Shown here piece after piece: positions 26,686 through 36,760 of a stretch of DNA of 64,000 nucleotides; within the stretch, counting starts at the first letter, position 1, and each line of letters opens with the position of its first letter. Source of the DNA: Hemicordylus capensis (Eukaryota; Chordata; Lepidosauria; Squamata; Cordylidae); the NCBI RefSeq assembly GCF_027244095.1, contig NC_069659.1:26320501-26384500 (forward strand), given 5' to 3'. Below the pieces are notes generated by a model. The model did not search any database. It saw only the letters and a program-made list of their open reading frames with translations, and was not told the DNA's origin. The translations under genes were made by a program, and so were the position numbers.

Positions 26686-27501
26686 TTAGAGCGCGTTACA
26701 GTAATCCAGCCACGATGTGACTAAGGCGTGGGTAACCGTGGCCAGATCTGCCTTCTCGAGAAAGGGACGCAGCTGGCGCACTAGCCGAAGCTGTGCAAAG
26801 GCACCCCTGGCCACCACCTCCACCTGAGCTTCCAAAAGCAGAGCTGGGTTCAGTAGTACCCACAAGCTGCATACTTGCTCCTTCAAGGGGAGTGCAACCC
26901 CATCCAGAACCAGTAAAATCTCCTCATCCCGACTGGCTATCCTACTGACCAACAGTACCTCCATCTTATCCGGATTCAACTTCAGTTTATTAGCCCACAT
27001 CCAGCCCATCACGGCCTCCAGCCCCCTATTCAGGACATCCACCACCTCCCTAGGATCAGATGACAAGGAGTGATAGAGCTGAGTGTCATCCGCATATTGT
27101 TGACAACTCAGTCCAAGTCCCCGGATGACCTCTCCCAGCGGCTTCATGTAGATGTTAAACAGCATGGGGGACAAGACCGATCCCTGCGGGACCGCACAGG
27201 CCAACAGCCACGGGGCCGAGCAGTAGTCCCCCAGCACCACCTTCTGGGCCCTCCCCCCAAGAAAGGACCGGAACCACCGCAACACAGTGCCTCCGATTCC
27301 CATATTCAAGAGGCGGCCCAGAAGGATACCATGGTCGATGGTATCGAACGCCGCCGAGAGGTCCAGCAGAACCAACAGGGACGCACTCCCCCTGTCTAGT
27401 TCCCGGCGTAGGTCATCCACTAGAGCAACCAAGGCAGTCTCAGTCCCATACCCGGGGCGGAAGTCAGATTGAAAAGGGTCCAGATAATCTGTATCATCCA
27501 A
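26686..27501 (-). mobile_element. L2-like LINE, reverse transcriptase part
   Basis: An open minus-strand frame of 271 residues contains FRPGYGTETALVALVDDL, LLDLSAAFDTIDHGIL, the PQGSVLSPMLFNIYMKPLG block and the catalytic YADDTQLY motif. These are reverse transcriptase motifs of CR1/L2-superfamily LINEs. A second frame (26251-26685) carries the C-terminus, with VQNVAARVLSRAARWEHITP and LWNALPVAIRSL; a frame break separates the two. The element is 5' truncated and its 3' UTR reaches about 26040. It lies about 0.3 kb upstream of the gene A promoter and is absent upstream of gene B. Confidence 0.9.
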
Positions 27502-27624
27502 AGGCTGAACAGAAATAAGGCTGAAACAGAAATAAGGTCCAGATAATCCGTATCATCCATATCTACTAGGGCTGAACAGAAATAAGGCTGGGTGTGAATT
27601 CTGCAATTCACACTTATTTATTCA

Positions 27625-27895
27625 TTTTTTATTCATTCATTCAATTTCTATACTGCCCTTCCAAAAATGGCTCAGGGTGGTTTACACAGAGAAATAATAA
27701 ATAAATAAGATGGATCCCTGTCCCCAATGGGTTCCCAATCTGAAAAGAGACATAAGAAAGACACCAGCAACAGTCCCGGGTGGTACTGTGCTGGGAGTGG
27801 ATAGGGCCAGTTACTCTCCCCCTGCTATATAAAGAGAAACACCATGTTAAAGAGGTGCCTCTTTGCCAAGTTAGCAGGGGTTAACTTTCCCTGAG
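27625..27895 (-). repeat. R1 repeat upstream of gene A
   Basis: Minus-strand R1: TATACTGCCCTTCC tail to TTGCCAAGTTAGCAGGGGTT head. It follows the L2-like LINE, and the two together split the upstream block shared with gene B. Confidence 0.7.
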
Positions 27896-27914
27896 AAACC
27901 CATTGTCACTTCCC

Positions 27915-27970
27915 TGATTAGATGTTATGGTTGGGTGAGGAAAAGGGTGTGAAAGAGTTCATGAAGACAA
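27915..27970. other. Distal upstream block shared by the two MMP units
   Basis: GATGTTATGGTTGGGTGAGG ... GTGTGAAAGAGTTCAT matches 58478-58530 upstream of gene B. It marks the outer limit of detectable homology upstream and shows that 26040-27895 was inserted in unit A. Confidence 0.6.
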
Positions 27971-28052
27971 CTTCAAGGAGATGCTGGGAGGTATGCATTT
28001 ATTCTGTCTAGCTTCCCTCCCCTCCCTTCGGGGCTGGGAGAGCAGACTAAGC

Positions 28053-28188
28053 CATGAGTTCTCAAACTTGGGCCCCCAGATGTTGTTGGACTTCAGCTCC
28101 CATAATCCCTAACCAAAGGCCATTGGGGCTGGGGATTATGGGAGGTGAAGTCCAATAGCATCTGGGGACCCAAGGTTGAGAATCCCTG
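28053..28188. mobile_element. hAT-type palindromic MITE
   Basis: Same family as 15993-16128; target duplications GACTAAGC and GACTAAAC (7 of 8). Confidence 0.75.
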
Positions 28189-28689
28189 GACTAAACTGTA
28201 GCTGAAAAGCTGGTCTCTCCCAGTCTTCCTTCAGGAGCCATCTTATTGGTTGCTCCACTCTTCCTAATTGGTCTAACATTGAGCACCTGGGCCAGCTCTG
28301 CCTCATTGTGTGAGTTAGAGTAACCCAATGGGCCTTTTCCCAACCTTTGGAGCTTCTGAAGGAGAGCAATGGCAGGTGCACAGCTACTGGTGCAGCTCGC
28401 TGGTAGGCAGGGTTAGGATTGCAGGTGGCTGCCAAAGCCATCTGCCAAAGGGGGTCGGCCTTTGGTGGAGGCCTTTGTTGGTGGGGCTGAAGGCTGGGGC
28501 AGAACCTTCTGATAGCAGTGTATTGTTGCCATATTATTGGTTGTGTCTGGTACATGTATGTGTCTTGGGTTGTCCAGAAATGGGGAGATGTGGGGTGACT
28601 TTGGGGTGGCCATTCCAGTGGTGGTGGGGAATCTATGAAGACATGGCATTGCTAGGACAGCAGGCCGTAACCGGGGAAGGTAAATCAGA

Positions 28690-31430
28690 AACTTAATAGC
28701 TGTTTCCCCTCCCAGCTGGCCTATCAGTTCTTTGGGTTTGTGGGATACTGGCACTGCTCCCCAGAGTCTCACCTCATACTTTGTAATGCCAGGTCAGTGC
28801 AAAACAAATGAGATCATCCATGATTTGATTTTGGATGAAGGTGCAGACCTGCTATGCATTATGAAGATCTGGTTGGGAGAGGCTGGTGGTGCAGTCTGGT
28901 CCCAGCTTTTCCCAGCAGGATATTCTGTGGTGGAGTAGGTGAGATGATGTGGCCAGAAGGGTGGTGTGGCTGTGCTCTATAAGGATACTATCTACCTTAC
29001 CAGAATCCCTGTTCGAGAACTGGCCCATATTGAGTGTCTGCATCTAAGCCTAGGGACCAAAGATAGATTGAGACTATTGGAGGGTTGGCATTGGAGTCGT
29101 CTAGACTGTTGATGGTGGGGGACTTCAATGTTCACTATGGGGCCAGGTTGTTAGGAGCAGCTCAGGAGTTCATAGTAACCATGATGACAATGGGCATATC
29201 CCAGGTGGTCTCTGGACCGACACATATGGCTGGGCACATGCTCAATTTGGTCTTCTACTCTGATCAAGGTGGTTTTCTGTGTGTGGCGACTCCTGTTGTT
29301 TCCCCATTGCCACAGCCAGACCACCATCTGGTTAAGGCAGGACTTGCAACCACAACCCATCTCTGCAGGGATGAAGGACAGGGGCAGATTAAGCTTTTTG
29401 CCGCCCATAGGCCAAACGGCTTTGCCACCCTTTTGCCTTAAAAAAATGTTGCTGCACAGCTTTGTGGGATACTGGCTGAGTTTGTTTCCCCCACATTGGC
29501 TGCGGGGAAGGTCCTCCCCTTTGCCCTACAAAGAACGTCACTGCCGGCAGCAGGATGGGGTGCAATGGCTGAGGGGAGGGAGTGGGGGTAGGAAGGGTAG
29601 AGTCCCCCCTTCTACCTTTGAAAACACCACTGCTCAGTGGGATGTTGGGGGCAGTGAGCTCCTTCCAGCTCCCCTCCTCCTCCCAAGTGACTGCACAGGC
29701 CTCTCTGCTGTGCTGCCCGTTTTCAGCCTTCCTCCGCACATGCAGAAAGGCCAAAAATGAGCAGCACAGCAGAGAGGCCTGTGCAGTCACTTGGGGGGAG
29801 GAGGGGAGCTGGAAGGAGCTCACTACCCCCCATCTCACTACATAGTGCTGTTTTCAAAGGTAAAGGGAGGGACTCTCCACTCCTTGCCCCCTCACCCTCT
29901 CCATAGCCACCGCTGCTGTACCCCATCCCACCGCAAATCCTCTTATGTGGTCAGACTGGATCATGTTCAGTTTGTGACTCCTGAGGATGTGGACAACCTG
30001 TTGCAGACTGTGCGTCCTACCACCTGCTCTCTTGACCCTTGCCCATCTTGGCTTATTTTATCTAATAATCAGATTGTCAGAGAGGGTCCTCCTTGTCTTA
30101 AGGAGCCTATCATTAGACCATATTTGAAAAAACCTACATAGGACCCCTCAGAGTTAGGTAACTATAGGCCCGTCTCTAATCTCCAATGGTTGGGCAAGGT
30201 GACCAAGAGGGTGATGGCCTCTCAGCTCCAGACAGTCCTGGGGGAAACTGATTATCTAGACCCATTTCAAACTGACTTTTGAGTGGGCTATGGGGTGGAG
30301 ACTGCCTTGGTCAGCCTGATAGATGATCTCCAATTAAGTATTGACAGAGGGAGTGTGACTCTGTTCATCCTTTTGGATCTCTCAAGCGGCTTTCAATAGC
30401 ATCAACCACGGTATCTTTCTGGGTTTCCTGAGGGAAGTGGGATTAAGTGTCACTATTCTACAGTGGTTCCATTCCTATCTCTCTGGTAGATTCCAGACAG
30501 TGTCACATGGAGTCTGTTGTTCTGCAAAGCGAGAATTAAAATATGGAGTTCCACAAGGCTCCATACTGTTTAAAATACTTTTAAACATCTACATGAAACC
30601 TCTGGGAGAGATCATTAGGAGATTTGGTGCAGGGTGTTATCAATATTCTGGTGACATTCAAATCTATTTCTCCATGTCAGCATCATCAGGAAAATGGCCT
30701 AACTTCCCTAAATGCCTGCCTGGAGGTGGTAATGGGCTGGATGAGAGATAACAAACTGAAGTTGAATCCAAATAAGACAGATACTGATTTGGGTGGGGTG
30801 TGTGTGTGTGTTTGTGTCAAGACCCGATCTATGATTTAGATCTGCTTGTTCTTGATAGGGTTACACTACCCCTGAAATGTCAGGTACGTAGCTTGGGATT
30901 GCTCCTGGATCCAAAACTCTCTCTGGTTTCTCAGGTTGAGGCCAGGAGTGTTTTATATCCACTTTGGCTAATATGTCAGCTACATCCATTTCTGGAAGTA
31001 AATGACCTTAAAACAGTAGTGCATATGCTGTATTACTTGACTACTCTAATATACTCTACGTGTGGGGCTGCCTTTTTACATAGTCTGGAGACTACAACTG
31101 GTACAGAACACAGCAGCCAGGTTGGTCTGTGGAACAACCCGAAGGGACTATATAACATTGATTCTGAAAGAATTTCACTGGTTGCTGCTATGTTTCCAAG
31201 CAAAATACAAAGTGCTGGTCATCACCTATACAGCCCTGAATGGCTTGGGGCCAGGATACTTAAGAGACAGACCATACCTTGCATCACTACAAATGCCATG
31301 TTTCGCAGTGGCGTCAGTTCAAACATTCAGCTGCAAGTTATCCAATCCTGTGGAATCAAGAAATATACATGCATGTATGAACCATTCTTTCAGTACATGC
31401 TTATGGGTTGAAAAATGCATGCTGATGGGA
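28690..31430 (+). mobile_element. Decayed near-full-length L2-like LINE with endonuclease and RT
   Basis: Plus-strand pieces in several frames: an endonuclease start (IHDLILDEGADLLCI, 28810-28870), endonuclease core LLMVGDFNVHYG (29110-29150), RT pieces YGVPQGSILFKILLNIYMKP (30543-30600) and a C-terminal VQNTAARLVCGTTRRDYITL (31090-31150). It has many frameshifts and stops, so it is dead. A foldback element interrupts it at about 29380-29930. It ends against the third MMP remnant. Confidence 0.8.
29380..29930. repeat. Foldback (inverted repeat) insertion inside the L2-like LINE
   Basis: Two arms of about 140 bp, roughly 29600-29740 and 29745-29880, are near reverse complements. Both carry the block around CAGAGAGGCCTGTGCAGTCACTT and an AGCTGGAAGGAGCTCACT-type block. 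The inner ends almost touch. Outer boundaries and target duplication are unclear. It is non-coding: open frames seen on both strands are an effect of the palindrome. Confidence 0.65.
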
Positions 31431-32060
31431 TGCAGAAGATGCCTGTGATTATGAAGCTTGCACAAGAATAATAAACATATATCGCTATGTCACCCATAAC
31501 AAGAGGCAGAATCAAACCTGTTGTAGCACTTTTATTTGAATTTCATACGCATTTTGGAACACTTTGGAGGTATTCAGCCTGAAGTACATTTGAGTGAGGT
31601 AATGTGTCCTAGCTGAACACCCACTTAATGAAATAGGTTGTCTAAAAACCAAAGAAAGGTCCAGCGGTAGTACTGATTAAGGTTAGAGATGCTATTAATT
31701 TGGTGTTTTAACCATTGCTAAAGAATTTTTATTGGGCTAAAGAACTTTTCACTGTTAGCTTTGGTCCTTGAAAATCCTTGAGGATAAACAGAAATAAATG
31801 AAAGAAAGACATAATAAACATCTCTCCCTCCCAGCAAATCATGTTTATACAACAAAACAAAATCCTCCACTACACAGATTTAGAATCTGGTTAGTAGAAT
31901 GATTTAAACTGTGGGTGCAATAGGGGTACAAGTTACCTCTCGATAACTGCTCCATAGTTAAGCTGAAATTGGACAAACAAATCTTATGGTAGTCTAATGT
32001 AAGGGTGTGTTTGAAACTGAGGACATAGTTCCTGTTAACTTTTAGAATTGTCTAGAGAAT
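31430..32060 (-). pseudogene. Remnant of a third MMP unit (intron 9, eroded exon 10, 3' flank)
   Basis: The stretch CTATGTCACCCATAACAAG near 31483 equals the gene A 3' flank at about 10845. The following sequence aligns through the flank, an eroded exon 10 (about 31735-31790, with roughly 19 bases missing inside it) and into intron 9, up to the GGTAGTC..GGGTGTGTTTG block that gene B has near 45120. Orientation matches A and B. No other exon of this unit was found between 32 and 43 kb. It is non-functional. Confidence 0.7.
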
Positions 32061-32079
32061 TGTGACAGATCTAGCATGT

Positions 32080-32375
32080 CCCCTGCTAATTCAGCAAAGA
32101 GACACCTATTTAAATGATGATTCTCTTATATTTAGCAGGGGGAGAGCAACTGGCCCTATCCAACCCCAGCACAGCATCCCTCTAGCGTCTGTTGCTAGTA
32201 TCTGCCTTTTGTTTCTTTGCCTTATGTTTCTTTTTAGCTTGTGAGCCCTTTGGGGACAGGGGACCATCTCATTTATGTATTATTTAATTTTGTATGTAAA
32301 CTGCTTTGAGAAGGTTGGTTGAAGAGCAGTATGTGAATATTTGTAGTAGTAGTAGCAGCAGCAGAATAATAATAA
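32080..32375 (+). repeat. R1 repeat, tail interrupted by the Helitron-like element
   Basis: R1 head, middle and tail up to (TAG)(CAG) repeats, then the Helitron-like 3' end at 32376. Confidence 0.7.
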
Positions 32376-32960
32376 CTAGCTGAACCCGCACAGAGCATCT
32401 GTACGGTAGTTCACTTCCTTTTGGGGGTTAGTTGGGAGAATTTGTTTGGCTGGTCCTCCCACAGCTCTCTCACTCACTCTGCTCCCCCAACAACAGCTCT
32501 CTTGCTCACTCTGCCCCCCCACACCGCCTCTCTCACTCACTCTGTCTCTCTCCCCTCCGCACCTCTCTCGCTCGCTCTGTCTCTCCCCCCACCGTGCCTC
32601 TCTCACTCTGTCTCCCCCCACCGTGCCTCTCTCGCTCTGTCTCTCCCGTGTGCGCCTCTCTTGCTCACTCTGTCTCTCCCCCCCGCGCCTCTCTCACTCT
32701 GTCTCTCCCCCTGCGCCTCTCTCGCTCGCTCTGTCTCTCCCCCTGCGCCTCTCTCGCTCGCTCTGTCTCTCCCCCGTGCCTCTCTCACTCGCTCTGTCTC
32801 TCCCCCGTGCCTCTCTCGCTCCGTCCCCCCGCACCTCTCTCGCTTGCGCTGTCTCTCCCCCGCACCTCTCTCACTCGTGCTCTCCCTCCCCCCTGCGCCT
32901 TTCTCGCTCGCACTCTCCCCCCCCCGCGCCTCTCTCGCTCGCGCTGTCCAGGTTTCGCAT
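32376..32960 (-). mobile_element. Helitron-like element carrying a CT/CG-rich minisatellite
   Basis: The minus-strand 3' end has a stem close to CCGCACAGA-TGC-TCTGTGCGG followed by GTTCAGCTAG and then T. The body is an imperfect array of about 30-bp units around CTCTCTCGCTCGCTCTGTCTC (32450-32950). It sits in the tail of an R1 repeat. The 5' end, near 32950-32970, is not certain. Confidence 0.55.
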
Positions 32961-33232
32961 CCATAGAGTGTCAAAGGAAAGACCATTGTCTAAACGATTC
33001 TAATTTTTGTAGGTGTAGACATGACACAGCATCTAAATATCTTTTCCAAGGCCTTTATTGCAACGCTACCAAGTGCTAAGACTTAATTCTTGCTTTTTCT
33101 GAGTACTCCAGCTGATGCCTGAAACATCCAAATCCCCATTCTACAATAAGCACTTCATAAGTCAGGCCTGCTAAGTTACAACTGGCCTCTACTGCCCACC
33201 CAGCTATCCACACCCCTACTTTCCTGCACAAC

Positions 33233-33415
33233 CAGTGCTGTAGCAAGGTTTCAGCTGGCCCTGTGGCAGAAAGTGAAGATGGGTCCGTGCCCTCACCTTC
33301 TTCAGAGAGGTTCAAGAGGGAGAGCAGAGACCAAGCTGTAGTCCCTCTTGTGCCCCCCACCTCAGGGACCCAAGGACATTTGTCCCCGCATGGTTCAGCT
33401 CTAGCTATGCCCCTG
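33233..33415. mobile_element. hAT-type MITE, 183 bp
   Basis: Ends CAGTGCTGTAGCA ... AGCTATGCCCCTG with a perfect 8-bp duplication TGCACAAC at 33225-33232 and 33416-33423. Confidence 0.8.
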
Positions 33416-33684
33416 TGCACAACTGTCTGCACTAGTTTTCACATCCCCACAACTGTGCCTCCACCAACTCCCCTGAAAAATTGCCAAAATGCCTCCCATT
33501 TTCACTGACTGAAAATGGGGTAGATTAAAATGGGAGTGGACATTTCAGCTCAGCCTTAGCATATATAATAGACAGCAATGAGTATAATGGACACTGGTCA
33601 ACATCCAGGCTAATGTCACCTTTCCTCTTTAGCTGCCTGTGCCTTTCAGAAATAGGTTCCCAAGTAGCTCTCAACCCTCAGGTT

Positions 33685-33815
33685 TGGCAAACCTGTTAAC
33701 TGGGCAAAGAGACACCTTTCAAATTGGTGAGTCTTCTTCTTCTTCTTCTTCTTCTTCTTCTTCTTCTTCTTCTTCTTCTTCTTCTTCTTCTTCTTCTTCT
33801 TCTTCTTCTTCCCCT
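33685..33815 (+). repeat. R1 head followed by a long TTC microsatellite
   Basis: R1 head (GGGCAAAGAGACACC) runs directly into an uninterrupted (TTC) run at 33732-33812, about 27 units. Confidence 0.65.
33732..33812 (+). repeat. (TTC)n microsatellite
   Basis: About 27 pure TTC (GAA on the other strand) units after an R1 head. Confidence 0.95.
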
Positions 33816-34322
33816 TTTTGATTGTGTTTGAATTACAGAATAGAGCACAAGTCTAATGGTGTAGTGGGGAAGTAACTTGCCTAGGGAGCAAGAGGTTGCT
33901 AGTTCGAATCCCCTAATTTTACTACACTTTCCCCACCAGACCTAATAACCCACGTCTCCCCTCCCTAAATGGACTTTCTTTTCTCTCCCCCACCCACCTT
34001 TCACTTTGAATAAGAAGCTGCTCTTCAGGTTTTCCCTCTATTTGTACCCCAGCTTACTGTGGAAAATATTTCTCTGTGAGGGATTGTTTATATCTGTCCC
34101 ACAACATATTTTTGGATAACAACTTCTGGTCATTTCTGTAATCTTAAGCACTGAAAGAATAATGGTGGAAATGGAATCAGTAAATAAATAACTCTGCTCT
34201 ATATATGTCTGCATTGTATGTTTCAATTATATTGGTATGTCTGTTTTGAAAAACGGTTTTTAAAAAAGAAAATGAGAGTGTCAGGAAACTGACAAAAACA
34301 GAGTCTTTGGCAAAGATGCCTT

Positions 34323-35387
34323 TTGAGATCTGTGACATATGATTTGAGATCTGTGACGTACGAGGTGGCCAAATTTGCGGATGATACCAAACTCTTCCGG
34401 GTAGTGAAATCCAAAATGGATTGTGAGCAGCTCCAAAAGGATCTCTGGAAATTGGGGGAGTGGGCGACAAAGTGGCAAATGCGGTTCAGTGTTAGCAAGT
34501 GTAAAGTGATGCACATTGGGACGAAAAACCCCAGCTTCAAGTATATGGTGATGGGATCCGAGCTGTCGGTGACTGACCAGGAGAGGGATCTTGGGGTCGT
34601 GGTGGACAGCTCATTGAAAGTGTCGGCTCAATGTGCGGCAGCTGTGAAAAAGGCCAATTCCATGCTAGGGATCATTAGGAAGGGGATTGAAAATAAAACG
34701 GCTAACATTATAATGCCTTTATACAAAACTATGGTGCGACCACACTTGGAGTACTGCGTACAATTCTGGTCACCACATCTTAAAAAGGACACTGTAGAAC
34801 TGGAGAAGGTACAGAAGAGGGCAACCAAGATGATCAGGGGCCTAGAGCATCTTTCTTATGAGGCAAGACTACAACACCTGTGGCTTTTTAGTTTAGAAAA
34901 AAGACGACTGCGGGGAGACATGATAGAGGTCTATAAAATCATGTATGGTGTAAGTGGAGAGAGAGAAATTCTTTTCCCTCTCACACAACCTAGAACCAGG
35001 GGTCACTCCATGAAATTGATTGCCAGGAGATCTAGGACCAACAAATGGAAGTACTTTTTCACACAACTCGTAATCCACTTGTGGAACTCTCTGCCACAGG
35101 ATGTGGTGACAGCCAACAACCTGGATGGCTTTAAGAGGGGTTTGGATGACTTCGTGGAGGAGAGGTCTATCAATGGCTACTAGTCAGAGGGCTGTGGGCC
35201 ACCTCCAGCCTCAAAGGCAGGATGGCTCTGAGTACCAGTTGCAGGGGACTAACGGCAGGAGAGAGGGCACGCCCTCAACTCCTGTCTGTGGCTTCCTGCG
35301 GCATCTGGTGGGCCACTGTGCGAAACAGGATGCTGGACTAGATGGGCCTTGGGCCTGATCCAGCAGGGCTGTTCTTATGTTCTTATG
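34323..35387 (+). mobile_element. CR1 LINE, 5' truncated, with open RT C-terminal frame
   Basis: An uninterrupted frame (34323-35183) encodes the CR1 RT from AKFADDTKLFRVV onward, with HIGTKNPSF, MVRPHLEYCVQFWSPHL, LEKVQKRATKMI and the ending WNSLPQDVVTANNLDGFKRGLD. The 3' UTR follows with GGATGCTGGACTAGATGGGC and ends in GTTCTTAT octamer repeats, the CR1 hallmark. The open frame suggests a fairly recent insertion. CR1-like sequence begins near 34360; the ATG at 34323 lies in flanking DNA. Confidence 0.9.
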
Positions 35388-35734
35388 ATTTGTTTTTTCT
35401 AAATGGGGCCATGGATTTATAGTAGATCACATCAAATATCCATTTCCCTTAACTGATGTTTCCTTTACTGGCAGTGGGGGACCTATGGGAGGTTTCATGT
35501 CCAGACAATACCTTTGGAATATCTCAGTGAGATATATTCCAGAGATCCAATTAATCAACGTTTATGTGTGTGCAACTGAAATATGGCTGAAGATAGTGAC
35601 TGACATCCAGACTAAAGTTGTGTGCGCCAAATAACATTACGTGTGCAATTGGCGAGAGGTCATTTCCAGCTGTCTAATCATCCATCTGCAGCCCCCTGTA
35701 CCTCCTGAAAATACTACTACTACTACTACTACTA

Positions 35735-36330
35735 CCCATTATTCAACACAAAAAATTTCTCAAAGTGGTTTACATAGAAAAAGAATAATAACTAGCCGAC
35801 CCTGCACAGAACATCTGTGCGGTATTTGGGGCTGGCGTTTCCCGTCTGGGCTGGTCCTTCCCCCCCACCGCCCGCAGTTTCTGGCCGGCTTTAAAGCTGG
35901 CCCATCCCCTCCTGGGCCGTCTCCTCTACCTGGCGGCCCAGCCGCCTCCTCACCCCACCACCACCTCGCCACCACGGCCGGGCCAGAAACTGCCACCGTC
36001 TCACCATCACAGCTGGACCCGCCGCCGCCTCGCACCTCCCCATTGTGTCGGGCCCCAATTTCTCTGTCCTTGCTCCCATCTTTGCCGGGAACTCTAGCAG
36101 CATGTCGCAAGAGTTCCGCGCGAGAGTTCCACCCCAAAGACATGGATCCCCATGGTGGGCGGCTAAGAGAAATAATTATATACACGAGAAGATGCTTCTC
36201 TATCCCCAAAGAACTCACAGACTAAAAAGAAATGCAAGGGAGATAACAGCAAGAGCCACCAGAGGGATGTTGTGCTGGGGTTAAACAGGGCCAGTTGTTC
36301 TCCCCCTGCTAAATATCTTTTAAACATTTC
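35735..36330 (-). repeat. R1 repeat split by the Helitron-like element
   Basis: Tail part 35735-35791 and head part 36171-36330 (ending CCCCCTGCTAAATATC) form one minus-strand R1. Confidence 0.6.
35792..36170 (-). mobile_element. Helitron-like element nested in an R1 repeat
   Basis: The minus-strand 3' end carries the hairpin CCGCACAGATGTTCTGTGCAG, then GGTCGGCTAG and T. A GC-rich cargo resembles the array at 38284-38745. The two flanks, 35735-35791 and 36171-36330, read together as one minus-strand R1 repeat, so the insertion is nested. The 5' boundary is approximate. Confidence 0.6.
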
Positions 36331-36499
36331 TTTCTTTCTCTTCCTTCCCTTTTCTCTTTTTCCTTCTGTTTTCTTTTGGGGGGGGAGGGGTGACTGATTT
36401 ATTACTTATAAGTGCTTATTATTTGTTTATGTATATTGTATTGATGAATCTCAGACGATTGTACCAAACATTAATAAAATGTGTTGTAAATGTTTATAA

Positions 36500-36760
36500 A
36501 GGTAAAGTTGTGCTGTTGAGTCAGTGTCGACTCCTGACAACCACAGAGCCCTGTGGTTGTCTTTGGCAGAATACAGGAGGGGTTTGCCATTGCCTCCTCC
36601 CGTGCAGTCTGAGATGATGCCTTTCAGCATCTTCCTATATTGCTGCTGCCCGATATAGGTGTTTCCCATAGTCTGGGAAACATACCAGCGGGGATTCGAA
36701 CCGGCAACCTCATGCTTGCTAGGCAAGTCATTTCTCTGCTGCACCCTTAGGTGGCTTGCT
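36500..36760 (-). repeat. Second tRNA-derived SINE family
   Basis: The minus strand opens with a tRNA-like head (GCAGAG..AAGCATGAGG, GCCGGTTCGAATCCCCGCTG) and ends near CGACACTGACTCAACAGC. Two more copies at 43425 and 62965. Confidence 0.65.

Noticed and set aside
29389-29845. Frames of 100-160 residues on both strands
   Set aside because: They arise from the inverted repeat at 29600-29880 and encode nearly the same peptide on each strand.
32421-33079. Three overlapping plus-strand frames of 180-215 residues rich in Ser, Leu and Pro
   Set aside because: They are translations of one CT/CG-rich minisatellite in different frames, not a gene.
33732-33812. Possible CRISPR-like or coding poly-Ser tract
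   Set aside because: It is a pure TTC microsatellite without spacers.
35641-36225. Proline-rich frame of 194 residues
   Set aside because: It spans the boundary of a repeat and a Helitron-like element; no conserved motif.
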